In this document: piece after piece, positions 34,861 to 47,039 of the stretch | Position numbering within the stretch: the stretch's first letter is position 1 | Layout of the letters: every line of letters starts with the position of its first letter | Assembly (NCBI GenBank): GCA_019722365.1 | Contig: JADFUC010000157.1 | Location: 62,001-126,000, forward strand | DNA length: 64,000 nucleotides | Origin: Lithospermum erythrorhizon | Lineage: Eukaryota > Streptophyta > Magnoliopsida > Boraginales > Boraginaceae | Direction: 5' to 3' | Notes under the pieces: model-generated | What the model was told of the DNA's origin: nothing | What the model saw: only the letters and a program-made list of their open reading frames with translations | Database searches by the model: none | Position numbers and translations under genes: made by a program

Positions 34861-36442
34861 GGGCCATCCCGGCAAAGGAAGTGAGTAGTCACCTAATCCC
34901 TAAAAAGAGTCCCTAACCATAATCATATCCTAATACTTAAGTCACCCTCAAAATCATACATAACCCATCAAACACCTCTCAATAACCAACTACTCTACTC
35001 CCAAACAATATCCAAGCACACATCTAAAACATCTCACAATAGTAAGTCAAAACACACCCGCCAACAAGGCCAATATAAATCATGTTGCCGACAAGGCCAT
35101 ACGTAAAATCGAAATATAAGTTGGGAGTTCAAGCCATTACTTACCTCCAGCAATCTTCGCCTACGTAAAACACAATCACATAACACAACAATTACATGGA
35201 TATCATTCTCTCATAATCATAATACAATGGCATGTACATCATTCTCACATAATCACAATCCACACAATAACATGCTGCATATCACAAATCAAGGTAAGTA
35301 CGCAGTAACACCTCGCTAGATAAGTACTACCTCTCGCTAGCTACCGCAAAACCTTTCACGAAAGACAATCAAGGTAATCGCCTCTTTTCCACGATCAACG
35401 CCTAAACAATATACGTAGTGCAATCAAGACCTACTACTATATACCGGCGTTTCTAAGATACATAACCAACTCTTAGGGGAACTATCTCTAAATGGTCTAA
35501 CTTAACGGACAAACTATCGAATTATAATCCCATCGGACACAACCCAATCGATTCCCCGTTAAATTCCATCTTATCACTTTCTCATTACAATTCAACTTAT
35601 AAGTCATTCTAATTAATCATTGTGTCCCTAATTAACAAATTATACTCCAAAATATCAATTATATCTCAACTTGAAAATATTACTTTTTCAACCTAATCGG
35701 CTTTAATGAATTTTTTAAATCACCGATTTAACATCACAATAAATTTATAATAAGTGTCCCAATTAAAATCCCTACACATTTAAAGTCTTATGAAAATATC
35801 ACCTCAAAAAGTCAATCAAACCTAGAAAAGTCAACTCCGACCTTAACGCCCTCAAACGAAAGCCTCTAAATCACGAATTCATCACATATATACGCCACGT
35901 AACTCCATAACCAACTACATTTATCATAAAATTCAATTATGTAAAAGTCAACCAAAAGTCAACTATCTCAAAACCCAAGCAAATGAGTCTCTCTCGAAAA
36001 GACTTGAAATTTCTTACCTTAACTCGAAGAGAATGACGTGGAGAACAATATTCTACAACCTATCTCGAAGCCTGGGAGCGACACCGAAGAGAGAAATGGA
36101 AACATGAAATTTTTAAGGGGAGGGGCTTAATTTCGCCAAAATGAGGAAAGAAGATGAAGTTGTGATGATGATGTGATGGATGCGGAGGATATGTATGAAT
36201 AGATATTAAAAAAACTCGAGTCCTCGCTCGTTTCGGTTAATTCTCCGCCTTATCGCATTCTAAATCTCACGAACCCGATTTCAAAGATAAATTCTTCCAT
36301 GGCAACACTACTAAATTATAAAATGAAATTCGCTCAAAAAGTTTTACGAAATAATATGCTATCATCGAAAAAAAATTATACTATTCCCTGTCCTGAATTG
36401 ACCGAAATTTTTTTTTTTTTCGCAACGTGGGTTATTATTAGC

Positions 36443-36950
36443 AGCGCATCCTCAAGTATCTAAGAAGAACTAAAGATGCTTTCTTGGTATATGGTAGAGA
36501 TGAAGAGTTAGCAAGGATGGTACACCGACGCCTGGCTAAACCGACAGAGACGACTATCGTTCCCAGTCTAGGTATGTATTTTGTCTCAACGGTGGAGCAA
36601 GATTCGAGGAGTTCCAAATGTAGTGCCTGCCGATTCTACCGTGAGAATCTAAGACATCGCAGCCGTCTGCCGCTTAAAGAAGCATGCTGGATAAAGAAGT
36701 TCGTGACCTAACTTGGTGTGGTACCCAGCACGCGTGACCAAGTGGAGTTGCTTGTGACAATACCGCAATAGCTCAAGCCAAGGAACCCCGAGCACATCAC
36801 AAATCCAAGCACGCACTGAAAGTATCACCTGATTAGAGATATGCTTGATAGAGGTGATGTCAAAGTATGTAAAGTAGAAACAGAGGCCAATCTGGCCGAC
36901 CCCTTTACTAAACCACTAAGTCAGGCAAAAGCATGATATACGCAGCCGAA
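36443..36950 (+). pseudogene. pol: copia RNase H fragment (C1)
   Basis: The frames give LKYLRRTKDAFLVYGRDEEL, where most copia elements of this type read ILKYLRRTKDxFLxYGG. YVSTVEQDS stands for the FxLNGGAVSW block, KEACWIKKFVT carries the RNase H helix, and DNTAIAQAKEPRAHHKSKH and the RYHLI(R)DMLDRGDVKVC-like block at 36795-36880 follow. ADPFTKPLSQAKA(H) closes the domain. Three or more frameshifts. It is the same family as 49190-49710. The part upstream of 36443 is missing, replaced by the LTR L1. Confidence 0.8.
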
Positions 36951-37003
36951 CATAGGTCTTAGATGCATTTGCCGCAGCTGGGTGTTAGTTAAGTGAGTCA
37001 AGA

Positions 37004-38768
37004 TGTATCTATTGTGTTATGTGAACAAATATTTGAATATTATTGCTTATATTTTAATATATTTGTTTTGCTATGTCTATATGTTTAAATTTACATATAA
37101 TATATACATGTAGCGTGATCCTCGATGAGTGAAAGGTTAAATCCCTAGGTTAGTCCATGTTTTCTAGAGAGGTAACACGAACTGCTAATTACACCTCTTC
37201 ATGCCTTACAAACATGATAGCCAAAGCAGCCTTGGTCGATGCTTCAGCAGTTAGGCGACAAGCATCATATGACTAACATGGTGTTTTGATTAGTGATCAA
37301 GATTGGATCACGTTAGCCTCAGACTAGATCAATACCGGCTGCCGGTCCGTGATCGAGCTTCTGCATGCATCGAAACGAATTCACAAGATATGTATATTCT
37401 GTCCTATGACATTTGTTTAGAATTTTGTGTTCACAATTTAGATCACGAGCATATAACTATCTCGTGTTATGCCTCAGACTTTGGATTATGACCAAACGCT
37501 CGCCCAAGCCGAGATTATAACTCAAGATATGTCAGTCACACAAAGGAGTCAGAATGATAGATGTCATATATCGGGAGGGATTTGTCCGTGATTTCGATAT
37601 ACAAGCGAAAGACCAGCCTCACAATACGCTTGGTAATCGATTGGTTTATGGGACGCCATAAATTTTATTCGCTTCATACTGAAAGTAAAGAAAGTTGTGG
37701 GTGTTTTATGACACACTTCTTTGGCGGGGTTAGCCTACTTACTGTAGATCGTGATAAAGGAATTGTAAGATAATCGCCCATGGGCAAAGCCGAGTTGGGA
37801 AATCAACAGAGAATTGGATTCCATTTATTATGCTCTTTAAGTACAATTGTGTATCAATTTATTTACTGGGGCTTGGTTTAAATGTGATTATCGAACTTAG
37901 TGTTCAACCTGCAATTTATATTACTAGTGCGGGTTCTCATGACTTCTAAGGTTATGAGCTTATCATAGATCTTACTTCATTAATGTGAGTTATAATAATA
38001 GTAATTGGTCTATTATTATTATACAACTTACTTTCATTATCTCGAGCCTAGAAGGTCACACACATACAAAGGATTTGAGTTATATTTCATGTATAAATTA
38101 AGAGTATTCAGAGCACTGAGAAATGTATTTTCAATTACAAGGGTTCTACATTTTATGTAGAATATCGATTGAACGCATAGAATCAATTAAATAGCTATTT
38201 AATTGGTTCGAGTAACTTTAGTATTTATCAATAACCTGAAAGATTATTGATATTGACTCATTACTATTTAAATAAGCTAATTAAATAGTTCAACTCATTA
38301 ACAACTCATTAGTGTCTTAACGAAATAATAGAGTTAACGAGTCGTTTAATACTTAATCTGGATAAGCGATCGGGCTTGTTTTAACCTAGCCCTATATAAT
38401 CAAACTTTAGGGTTTTTCATGACATAAGATTTAGAAATAATTTTCATCAAAAACCCTAAGTAGCCTCCCCCCTTGGCCGAAATTCTCCAAGAATTTTTCT
38501 TGGGTTTTTGGTTTTGTTCAACCTCTCTCCTCGATCAACTGTAGATAGCATACTACTGGATATTACAACAAGGAGCTGAAGGGAAGTCAAATTCACAAAG
38601 TGAATTTGAAGCGTGTGGAACTTTAGTGGAATTTACTCCACTGCAATGTAAGTACTGCTTATTCATATATTATAAAATATATGTTTTTGTTTAATAACGT
38701 AGCATTTAATTTTAAGCATCCCCTCGAATTATGGATTTGTATTCATATATCCATAGTATTATCCATCA
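37004..38768 (+). repeat. 3' LTR of copia C1 (about 1.76 kb)
   Basis: It starts TGTATCTATTGTG a few bases after a purine-rich TTAAGTGAG tract and ends CCATAGTATTATCCATCA. It aligns with 49776-51607 throughout, and its last 850 bp with 43917-44739. A conserved TTTAACCTAGCCCTATATAA (about 38380-38399) contains a TATA-type promoter, followed by ACTTTAGGGTTTTTC at the likely transcription start. Open frames inside (37303, 37561) are not genes. Confidence 0.8.
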
Positions 38769-39239
38769 ATTGAGACGATCCGTATACAACTATATTCATT
38801 CTCCATATTATGGAACGATTGTCCACCTGGAAGAATGACCCCTGGATATGGAACCTAACAAATACCGCCATATCAAAGAGTGACCACGGGTCGACTTCGA
38901 GAACAAAAGGAAGACATAACGGATACATACAACCACTAGTAACTTTGGCTTCATTAAATGCCAGACATAACCGATAGGCATGGAAAGGTAGACATATTCG
39001 GAATCTACTGGTGTAATACATTAACTCTATGTTACTCAATAACTCACATGCTATCGAATAAATTTGTTTTGCAACGATAAATTCTCAAGTTTCTTTTTGT
39101 ATTTAATACCTGTTAATTAGTTAATTATCTTATATCAAAATAATTATTATGATTTATAGATAATTTTATTTACTAAATAAAGGACAATAACATTATTCAA
39201 AATATTTTAAAATCTATTTATATGTATTTTTCAAAATGA
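38769..39239. other. flanking DNA between copia LTR and CACTA-like region
   Basis: A 98-residue minus-strand frame (38743-39039) overlaps the LTR end and has no recognisable motif. I see no CACTA left terminus here. Confidence 0.35.
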
Positions 39240-41656
39240 GATTTTTAAAAGTGTGACGTGTATATGGCATAAAAATTCTCAAACGTCACACACATGTCAT
39301 ATTTTGCAATTTGTTTTTTAGACAAATATTTATAGATGAACTCATTATCTTTTAATAAATTTAAAATATACTCACCGTGTGACGTTTTAGAAACGTTTTG
39401 TTTAATATCCTTTAATTAAATTTTTGAATATTTTAGGAGTATGACATGTATAAGACGTACATGTTACTAAACGTATCAAAAATGTCATAGGAATTGTTTT
39501 TTAGATAAATATTTCATAATCACTTAATATTATGAAATCTATTTATATGTATGAAACGTCGCAAACATGTCATAGTGGATTCAAATTAACGTTCAAACTT
39601 AATAAATATGTTAGGTGTAACTGCATGCATCGAAGCTAGAGCATGCATTAAATTAGTTAATGTATGGCGGGTATGTGACGTTTTATTGACATTTTTTCCA
39701 TTATAAATTGAGATATTCCATAATCAGATTTCACAATCCATTTTTTTCACAATCACAAAATTTCTCCCAAAATGCCTCCAAGTGATGACCTTGAACCCTT
39801 TAAGCTTGATAGTTTTATAGAATGCTTGGTTGGAACCTACAAGTCCTCGATTTGTAATATATATATATATACTTTTTATATAATTGCTTTAATTTTTGTG
39901 TAGTTATTAATATATATATTATTATGTCGTTGATGAATAGGAAATACCTGAAGATTTTGCTCGTAAATGGCAGGTTGTTCTAACTATAAGTGGAATTTGC
40001 AAATTCAAAAGCCCTTAGATAGAGTTTTTGATGCTACATTCAAAATGGCACAAAGTTTCGAGAATACGAAGCACACCCGAAATTATTCTTACCGACGGGT
40101 GGTTTCACCCCAGTAAGCAAACAACATGGGTATTGTGGGAGAGTTCTATGGATTTCGAACATCAAAGTAAATTTCTGTGAAGTTATCTAGACGCATGTGA
40201 TTATTCCTTCGGTCTTCACCAGGGTCTCGGGCTTTGGCGCATTAACTCCCCAATACCTTATCGTGAGACTTTTTAATCTTTAAATAAAATTTATGTAGAC
40301 TTTGGCGTTGAATAACAAATTACGGTATTTTTTGTTTTCATTTTTAATTTTATGTTAACAACAATGAAAGTGTTCTCTGAATTTTGACATATGTGACGCA
40401 CGAGATATTAATTTCATTAGGAATATTTGTAACGTCACATAACTTTCTACATTAGAAGAAACATTAATTTAATTCTAAATATTGGATATAAAATTGTTGA
40501 TTAAAAGTAATTTAACATTAGTATCATAATTGATATGTTAATTAAAATTGTAACGTCACAAACGCAAGCTACATTAGAAGTTGTATTAAAACATTAATTT
40601 AATTTGAATTTGTCGAATAAAATTGCAAAGTCACACACGCCACATGTTAATATTAATTTAATTTAAATATTTGAACCGTCACAAAACCTCCGGAGAGAAG
40701 AAACCATTTTACTATTCAGATGAAATTAATATAATTAATATCATAATTGATATAAAATTAATACCATTTTACCAAACGTCACAGAACCGCCACATTAGAA
40801 AATTAATTTAATTTAAATATTTAAATATTGATATAAAATTGCTGATTAAATGAAATTTATGATTAAATTATTAACACAACGTCATATTAATGAGACAAAT
40901 AATTTAATTAATTTTATAAATAATTTAAATATTTATTTATTTAATCTAATGTCACACAAATAGAATATTAAGTTAAATAAGTGTTCATTTGAAATTTATG
41001 AGTAAATAATTATTAAACGCCATACTAATGACACAAACTATTAAACTATTTTCCTAAATAATTTAAATTTTTATTCAAGTGAAATCTAACGCCTCATAAA
41101 CGCCACATTCTAAGAAAAAATGAAAAATTAGTTAATATTAATATGATAAATTATAAAAAATTATGTTATTAGTGTTGTTAATTATACATAACGTCACACT
41201 AACGATACAAAGTTAAGAATAAATAATGTTAATTTAGTTTACGCCACAATTACGTTACACACAAAAGAATTAGATTTCTCAACTTATCAGAATTTGTAAG
41301 ATAATATGTAAAACCTCACAATTATGTCATACCAGTTATTAAAAACTATGATGTTTCAAATAAGCCGTTGTTTACCCGGAAAGAGATCGCGGACGCTTTT
41401 AGTGGCGTTGTGTTTACCCGGAAAAAAACTCGCGGACGCTATGAAGGTATGTTTTCAAAGGCCGAATTATTATAACGCCATTGTATTTCTTTTGTCGTGG
41501 AAAACTATTATGCCACACAAATGTCACTATATTGCCGCATTTTTACCCGAAATTTTTTATGGTTTTTATTATTCGTGTACATCGCCATAAAGAATGTCAC
41601 AATGTTCGCGACATTTTGCCGATTTATAACATACCATTTGCTCATTTTCAGTAGTG
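39240..41656. mobile_element. CACTA-like element, right terminus and subterminal motif region
   Basis: The right edge reads ATTTTCAGTAGTG, complement CACTACTGAAAAT, a CACTA-type terminus. The body is AT-rich and holds at least fifteen copies of an ACGTCACA / TGTGACGT motif on both strands: about 39251, 39281, 39372, 39549, 39673, 40426, 40549, 40629, 40675, 40775, 40878, 40950, 41019, 41087 and 41190. CACTA elements bear short repeated subterminal motifs for transposase binding. From 41370 the repeats change to CGCGGACGCT and ACCCGGAAA. No transposase (TnpD/TnpA) is seen and the left terminus is not found. Confidence 0.5.
39772..40200 (+). pseudogene. B3 (REM-like) transcription-factor gene fragment
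   Basis: A first exon-like piece, MPPSDDLEPFKLDSFIECLV plus GTYKSSI (39772-39853), is followed by a GT (39854) ... AG (39940) interval of 87 bp. Then EIPEDFARKWQVVLTISG begins at 39941, which fits the B3 N-terminal strand and helix (IPxxFA). Further on, with frameshifts, come TDGWFH, FVKANNMGIGEFYGF and HQSKFSVKL at 40095-40185, the B3 GWxxFVKxNxLxxGexxxF block. At least three frameshifts disable it. It lies inside the CACTA-like element, so capture of a host gene piece is likely. The B3 call rests on these two blocks. Confidence 0.55.
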
Positions 41657-42369
41657 TTATAATGCATGCAAATTCATTCTTACATTTGTAGCATGCCCAA
41701 CACAGTGTCGTTATAGTCTTCCTTTTACAGAAGACGTTTGACAAGATTAAAGCACACTACTCTTGTAAAACAAAATCCTGCCACGCAGGTCTAAGAATTG
41801 CCATTTAACCATAAGTTATGTGAGAATTCTTCTTAGGACATGATATGTTATCTTCTAAGTTTCTCACGACGGTCATGTCCAGTCCTACACTCGAAACTTG
41901 CTTCCGACATGTATACCCGTGATTGATTGTAGAGCCGCACTTTATGATCCAAGAAATGTGATGAGACAACCAATCACACACTAGTCATTTGGTGTTCGAT
42001 TCTAATTGATGTTAGAACAATATCAAATTTTGTATAATAATAAGAGGTAAACGATCCAAATGGAAAATACAGGAGTATATTATTTTCGTTGGACTTGAAT
42101 GACTTACATAATTAATTAATTTTTTTTCATCCTTAAAATTATACTTTGACCAAAAGATATCAATTATTATTTCTTATTTGTTTGGATAAATAATTTTAAA
42201 AGTTATACTTCCTTTATTTAAAAAAGATTGTCTAATTTTAAATTTGGTTGGTTGTCTTTGTATATCGAAATTTAATTAATTAAATTATGAAATTTTAATT
42301 TACGAGGGTCGATTAATTAAACTAATTAAGGACCAATTGTACAATTAAAAGTGTCATTAGGGTTAATCT
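41657..42369. other. AT-rich stretch, nothing recognised
   Basis: No gene. The first 350 bases are less AT-rich and contain GCACACTACTCTTGTAAAAC near 41753, which resembles another CACTA end but lacks support. Confidence 0.35.
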
Positions 42370-42560
42370 CCATGCAACTTGTTGCCGTTAGGGTTTCAAC
42401 TTGTCCTCTAATTAAAATTTTAGACGTGTAATTAAGGGTCCTGATATTTTAGCCACAAGAAATTAATTAAAATAGTGAAATTAGGTTTTACCATAATTAA
42501 AACCTAATTATACACCTCGTATTATGACGAGACATTAAAATATAATTCCCCAAATTTTTG
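42370..42560 (+). repeat. dispersed repeat, copy 2
   Basis: It is the inverted partner of 23640-23835, with TCAACTTGTCCTCTAATTAA, AAACCTAATTATACACCTCG and TTGGATTAAAATAAT conserved. The two copies lie 18.5 kb apart in opposite orientation. Confidence 0.65.
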
Positions 42561-43916
42561 GATTAAAATAATAATTTGAAGGAAAACATAAAAATAAAAA
42601 TAAATTTTTTACAAAACGAGCTCAAAGTGGTAGTTTGATAAACAAAAAGGGTAATAAACAAATAGGGTTACATTACCGCGTGCACCAATCAAACAATAAG
42701 TCTGCACCGACTTTAAGAATCCTCCAATATTTTGTTTATTTAATATTACTTTAATATTATGCTCACTTATTACTTTTAAGTACTTAATATTTCCTCACCT
42801 AATCGGCCCTCTCTCTTCTCAACTCTCTTCAAACCCTAACTCCATCTTTTCCTTAATATAATCTTTCTAGAGTAAGGATAAACTTTTGCGCTTATTCTTA
42901 CCCTCTTCTTGTTTTATTTTTAATTCTCTTTATACATTTTTATATAATTTTCTTTACACATTTTTTTGTAATATTTTTTTCTCCTTTCTTTAATAAGATT
43001 GGTATTTGTTCTTCTATTTCTTCATGTAATTGAAACATACTTTAGGGATGTAATTTATCCCTCTATGCAAATGATACATTACAAGAAAGTGATTGAAGAA
43101 TTATTCTAGGTCAAAGATGTCCAACCATTGAAGACATTCGAGACTTGGAGACAGGAGCGTAATTGGATCAATAGGGTTAGATTTCAATTGTTTGTATTAT
43201 ATTTTCTTTTGGTAGAAATTTCGATTTGTAATCTATCAGATCTATAATCTGATTAGTTATTTCTAAGGATTGACTTCAATTTCATTTAAAGTATATGTCT
43301 CCCTAATTCAATTATATTATAGTAATTATGCAGTTTATGAATAAATATCAATCATCGATTTAAATAAAAAAAAATATTACTTTAATATTAAATTCAAATT
43401 CACATATTAGAAGAAACCTCGAAAGCCTATAAATACCTCCTACTTGAACCAATTCAAGGAGAGAATATATCAGAAAAAGTTTTTTAGCAATTACTTTGTA
43501 GGAATTTGTACATGAGAAATACTATGAAGTTATGCAAAAACTTTATGAAGAAAATCTAAGGAAACTTTAGAAACATTACCAGAACACCAGAAACATTCAA
43601 ATCTTCATCTAGGAAGTCAAAATAGGCCCCTGGTAGGAACAAAATAAAGAAAATTGATGCACAAATGCAATAATTTTAAATCGAAGGCACCCGTAGCAAA
43701 TACGAGCATGATAAAAGCTAATAAGGCCTAGACCGCCCTACCCAGTTCAGCACTATGTTGCTAAGTCTCCTAAATAGTCCAGCTATACGGGCAAGACTAA
43801 AGTTGCTAAGGCCCATGTATGTAGTGCATGTGTCAAGAACATGGTTGTCTTGATACTAAACAGGGCACATAGATCATAAGCCAAACTTCCCACCTAGTTC
43901 AAGATTACGTCATAAT
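42561..43916. other. AT-rich stretch with a possible core promoter
   Basis: No gene is seen. CCTATAAATACC at about 43429 looks like a TATA box, followed by GAACCAATTCAAGGAGAGAA, but no coding sequence follows. The section 43690-43916 is less AT-rich and directly adjoins a truncated copia LTR. It has no match to the corresponding part of the complete LTRs. Confidence 0.35.
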
Positions 43917-44739
43917 GTCGAAATCAATGAGAATTGATTCAATTTATTGTGCCCATACAATTGTGTATCAATTCATTTACCGCTTGGGTTAAATGTGATT
44001 ATCTAACTTAGTGTTCGAACTTTTAGTAATTGTATATTACTAGTGTGGGTTCATGACAATTTAAGGGTTAAGAAAGCCATTGCTAGATCTTACTCATTAC
44101 CCGTTATAATAATAATAGTAATTGGTCAATTATTATTTTGCTGTCATACAACTTACTATTATCTCGAGTTTGTAGTCACCCACATACAAAGGACGTTGGT
44201 TATATTTCATGTATGAAATTGAGAATTCATATAATTGAGAAATGTATTTCTCAATTACAAGGGTTCTACATTTTATGTAGAATATCGATTGAACAAATAG
44301 AATCAATTAAATAGTTATTTAATTGATTCGAGTAATTTTAGTATTTATCGATAACTTGAAAGATTATTGATATTGACTCATTACTATTTAATTAGCTTAA
44401 TTAAATAGTTCAACCCATTAGCAACTCATTAAATAATTAATCTAACTAATGTAGCTTAACTAGCCAAGCTATTTATTTTAAAGTGGTTTATCGGGCTTGT
44501 TTTAACTCTAGCCCTATATAAGCAAAAACTTTAGGGTTTTTTTCATCATAAAGCCAGAAAATTTTATCACAAAACCCCAAGTAGTCGGCCGAAATTCTCC
44601 CAAGAATTTTCAGTTTTCCTGGGTTTTGTTCATCCTGTTTACTAGCATAAATTAGTTCTGATTTAACCCCTTCCGGTGCGAATCAACTAGAGATATCATA
44701 CGATTGAACATACTCATATATCCATAGTATTTTCCATCA
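43917..44739 (+). repeat. truncated copia LTR (same family as C1/C2), probably a 5' LTR
   Basis: From GAAATCAATGAGAATTGATT (about 43919) to ATAGTATTTTCCATCA (44739) it matches the last 850 bp of the LTRs at 37004 and 49776, including AGCCCTATATAAGC and ACTTTAGGG. The first half is missing. Directly behind it, TGAGCCAAATT could be a PBS (TGGTATCAGAGCC) with GGTATCA deleted, which would make this the 5' LTR of C2. That link is inferred. Confidence 0.65.
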
Positions 44740-47039
44740 TGAGCCAAATTAAAGTTGCTTTACATTATTTATTTTTATGCTTGTTTTTTTATCAATTTTT
44801 TATTTGATCATTCTGTTCATATATTTAATTGGCTAAATATATGATGAGAATAAATCACCATGTTGTTGATTATTGATTTACATGTTAAAAGTTTACATGA
44901 TGTATTATCATATTTGTTAACATAGATTTTGTTTCATAAATTAAAGTGGATGATTTAATTGTTTAAGCCAAAAACAAGCCTTTGTGAAACATGTTTGGGG
45001 GTGTAAGATTTTGGTAAAATTACATAAAATAATTTTTTCTGGAACCCAGATGGGCAATTCTAGAAGATTCCACAAACTTCATACTTTTGATTTTTTCTAA
45101 ATGCCTCAAAACAATTTTGAGATTTCTCGGACTGCTTAATTAAGAATTAAATATGAAAAAACTTTTATTTTAATGAACAACCAGTGGGATTTGTTCAAGA
45201 AAAATTATTATGAAGTTTAAAGTGTTCGAATTTCAAATTTAGAAAAAATTTAAAGCCTCCAAACGATTTTACAAACGAATTAAATTAAATCAAAACTCCT
45301 GTTAAATATTATATTATTACCATAAATCGGCCGATCGACTTCCGCGACTCCCGTGTTGGATCAGCAATTTTGGTACCAAAATGACGGCCGGACGACGACC
45401 TCCACAGCGAAAGCTACTACAGAAGTCGACGGTCGGCTCGCCGCAGCCCGAGCCCATTGATGATGTCGCTGCGGCTCCTAATTTTGAAAACCCTAATCTC
45501 GAATTTATTCCTTATTTTGGTTTCCTAAAATGCGGGACTGGAAGTTATATTTCAAAGTTTTTATTGATTATTTGTCATTTTAATCATCTAATTGATTGTA
45601 ATTAATTATGTGATGACAATTAATTACTTTCTTTATATTATATCTTTTAAAATGGCATTTAAAGCGATATAACATTTATGGTTGCGAATTTTACTACTTA
45701 CTGCTATTTTGTATCATATTTGTGATGAATATTTTTCTATAATATGTGTGTGGTTAATAATTATTGATAATAATTATTGATTGACATGCCAGTATGATAA
45801 TTCATTTTATATTAATTAATTTTAATATGTGTAATTATACGACAATTAATTTTGATAATTACAAACATGCGCTTTCCAATGCCATTTAAAATATCGTTAA
45901 GTCTCATTTATGTGATTTAATAAAGTGCCTATATTTTGTAACGGTGATTGAACGGAGGCGCTAGATATGGCCCATTTATTTATTTTCTGTTCCCCTGTGA
46001 ACTGCATCGTTGTAAATGACCTTCCGAGTCAGTACGATTTTAATTTATTTACTGCTTTTACCATGCCGCAAGCCGTGCCTTAGATGGGTTAGTATAGCAA
46101 TATTTAACAAGTGAAGATATCAAAGATCACTACCTGCGTACTTGGTGACTTTGACGGATCCGTAAGTACAAGATACAAGAATTAGAACTTATGTTAGTAT
46201 TTGATAAATACTTGTAATAGTCTGCAGGGCCATATCGTATATCTCTCTTTGAATGTGCTATACTTGTTTTATTTTTCATGTTGCATGTGCTTCTTGGCTC
46301 TCTCTCTCTCTTCAGTATATTATGTCAAGTAAATGAAAACAAAGTAATAATAATCTCTACCAATTAAAATTTAAGCAAAGTACGCTAATTTTAAAGCCAT
46401 AATCAACTACATCAATTGGACACAATCTCGCAGACGGCGGTGTTACAATGTACGGATATGAAAATGATCATGCGAAGTGATTTAATTAACGCTGGCTTTC
46501 GATGATCAATCCAAGGTCAATTTTGGTTTAATTGGTACGCTTAACCGGTTTTCGGAGACACAAATGTTGGGTAGCATCTTCAGAAGAGATGCTTAGTATT
46601 ACAAGAGTTACGTAGTTTTACATAATCGCTGAAAACGTATTATAACCGGATTCAAAATGTAGCAAAAGGTCGTGGATGTCAATTTAAGTGTAATAGTTCA
46701 AGTACTAATATATATTTCGTGAGATTTGAAGTATTAGTATTTACTTTTACAATTTATTTGTAAGTGTTTTAGTACGATAGTTTATCGAGTCCTTATTTTA
46801 TTTACTTATTCTTGTAGAATTAATATGCTGAATGCAGCTCGTTGCTTCTATTTAAATTTGCCCACGGGCCTGTTTTGAACTTATCTCCTGCTTAGTTGGT
46901 GTACCCTAATTTGCGGTGAATATTATTTCTATTTCGCTTTTGAATAATGATGGTTTTTCATTTTCACAGATCCCTTGGCTGAATTTTAGATCACTGTGAA
47001 CGGGTAAAGATTTTCGTGTCAGCTTTCCTTCAAAAATGG
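44740..47039 (+). other. region between copia LTR and integrase, gag not recognisable
   Basis: If the LTR before it belongs to C2 this should hold leader and gag, but I recognise no Gag block (no CCHC zinc knuckle, no UBN2-like motif). The only notable frame is 45381-45605, MTAGRRPPQRKLLQKSTVGS and onward. Its first 50 residues are basic and proline rich and its local GC content is higher than its surroundings. The remaining part is AT-rich, with a (TC) run at about 46301-46313. A TTTTTCATTTTCACAG at 46956-46971 resembles a splice acceptor without an exon I can name. Confidence 0.35.

Larger units (their letters stand above)
32768..36440 (-). mobile_element. antisense long LTR L1 (about 3.7 kb)
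   Basis: Left edge TGTAACGACCCGCCCAAAG, right edge CGCAACGTGGGTTATTATTA. It matches 58266-61998 over essentially its full length, with the same order of blocks: CGATGGATAACAATAAAAAT, AACCTAGGCATGAA, GAGACTATATACCC, CTCATGCATATACAACTC, the hairpin arrays, TTGGGAGTTCAAGCC, GTCAACTATCTCA, and AGAGAAATGGAAA. On the right it abuts copia RNase H directly at 36443. No PBS, PPT or target duplication is seen, so it is a solo or truncated LTR. Confidence 0.75.

Noticed and set aside
34195..34888. Frames with ALYFVYKCGVPYTLC-type repeats on both strands
   Set aside because: They are the hairpin minisatellites read as protein.
41750..41800. CACTACTCTTGTAAAAC as a second CACTA terminus
   Set aside because: No subterminal repeats on the right and no matching partner end.
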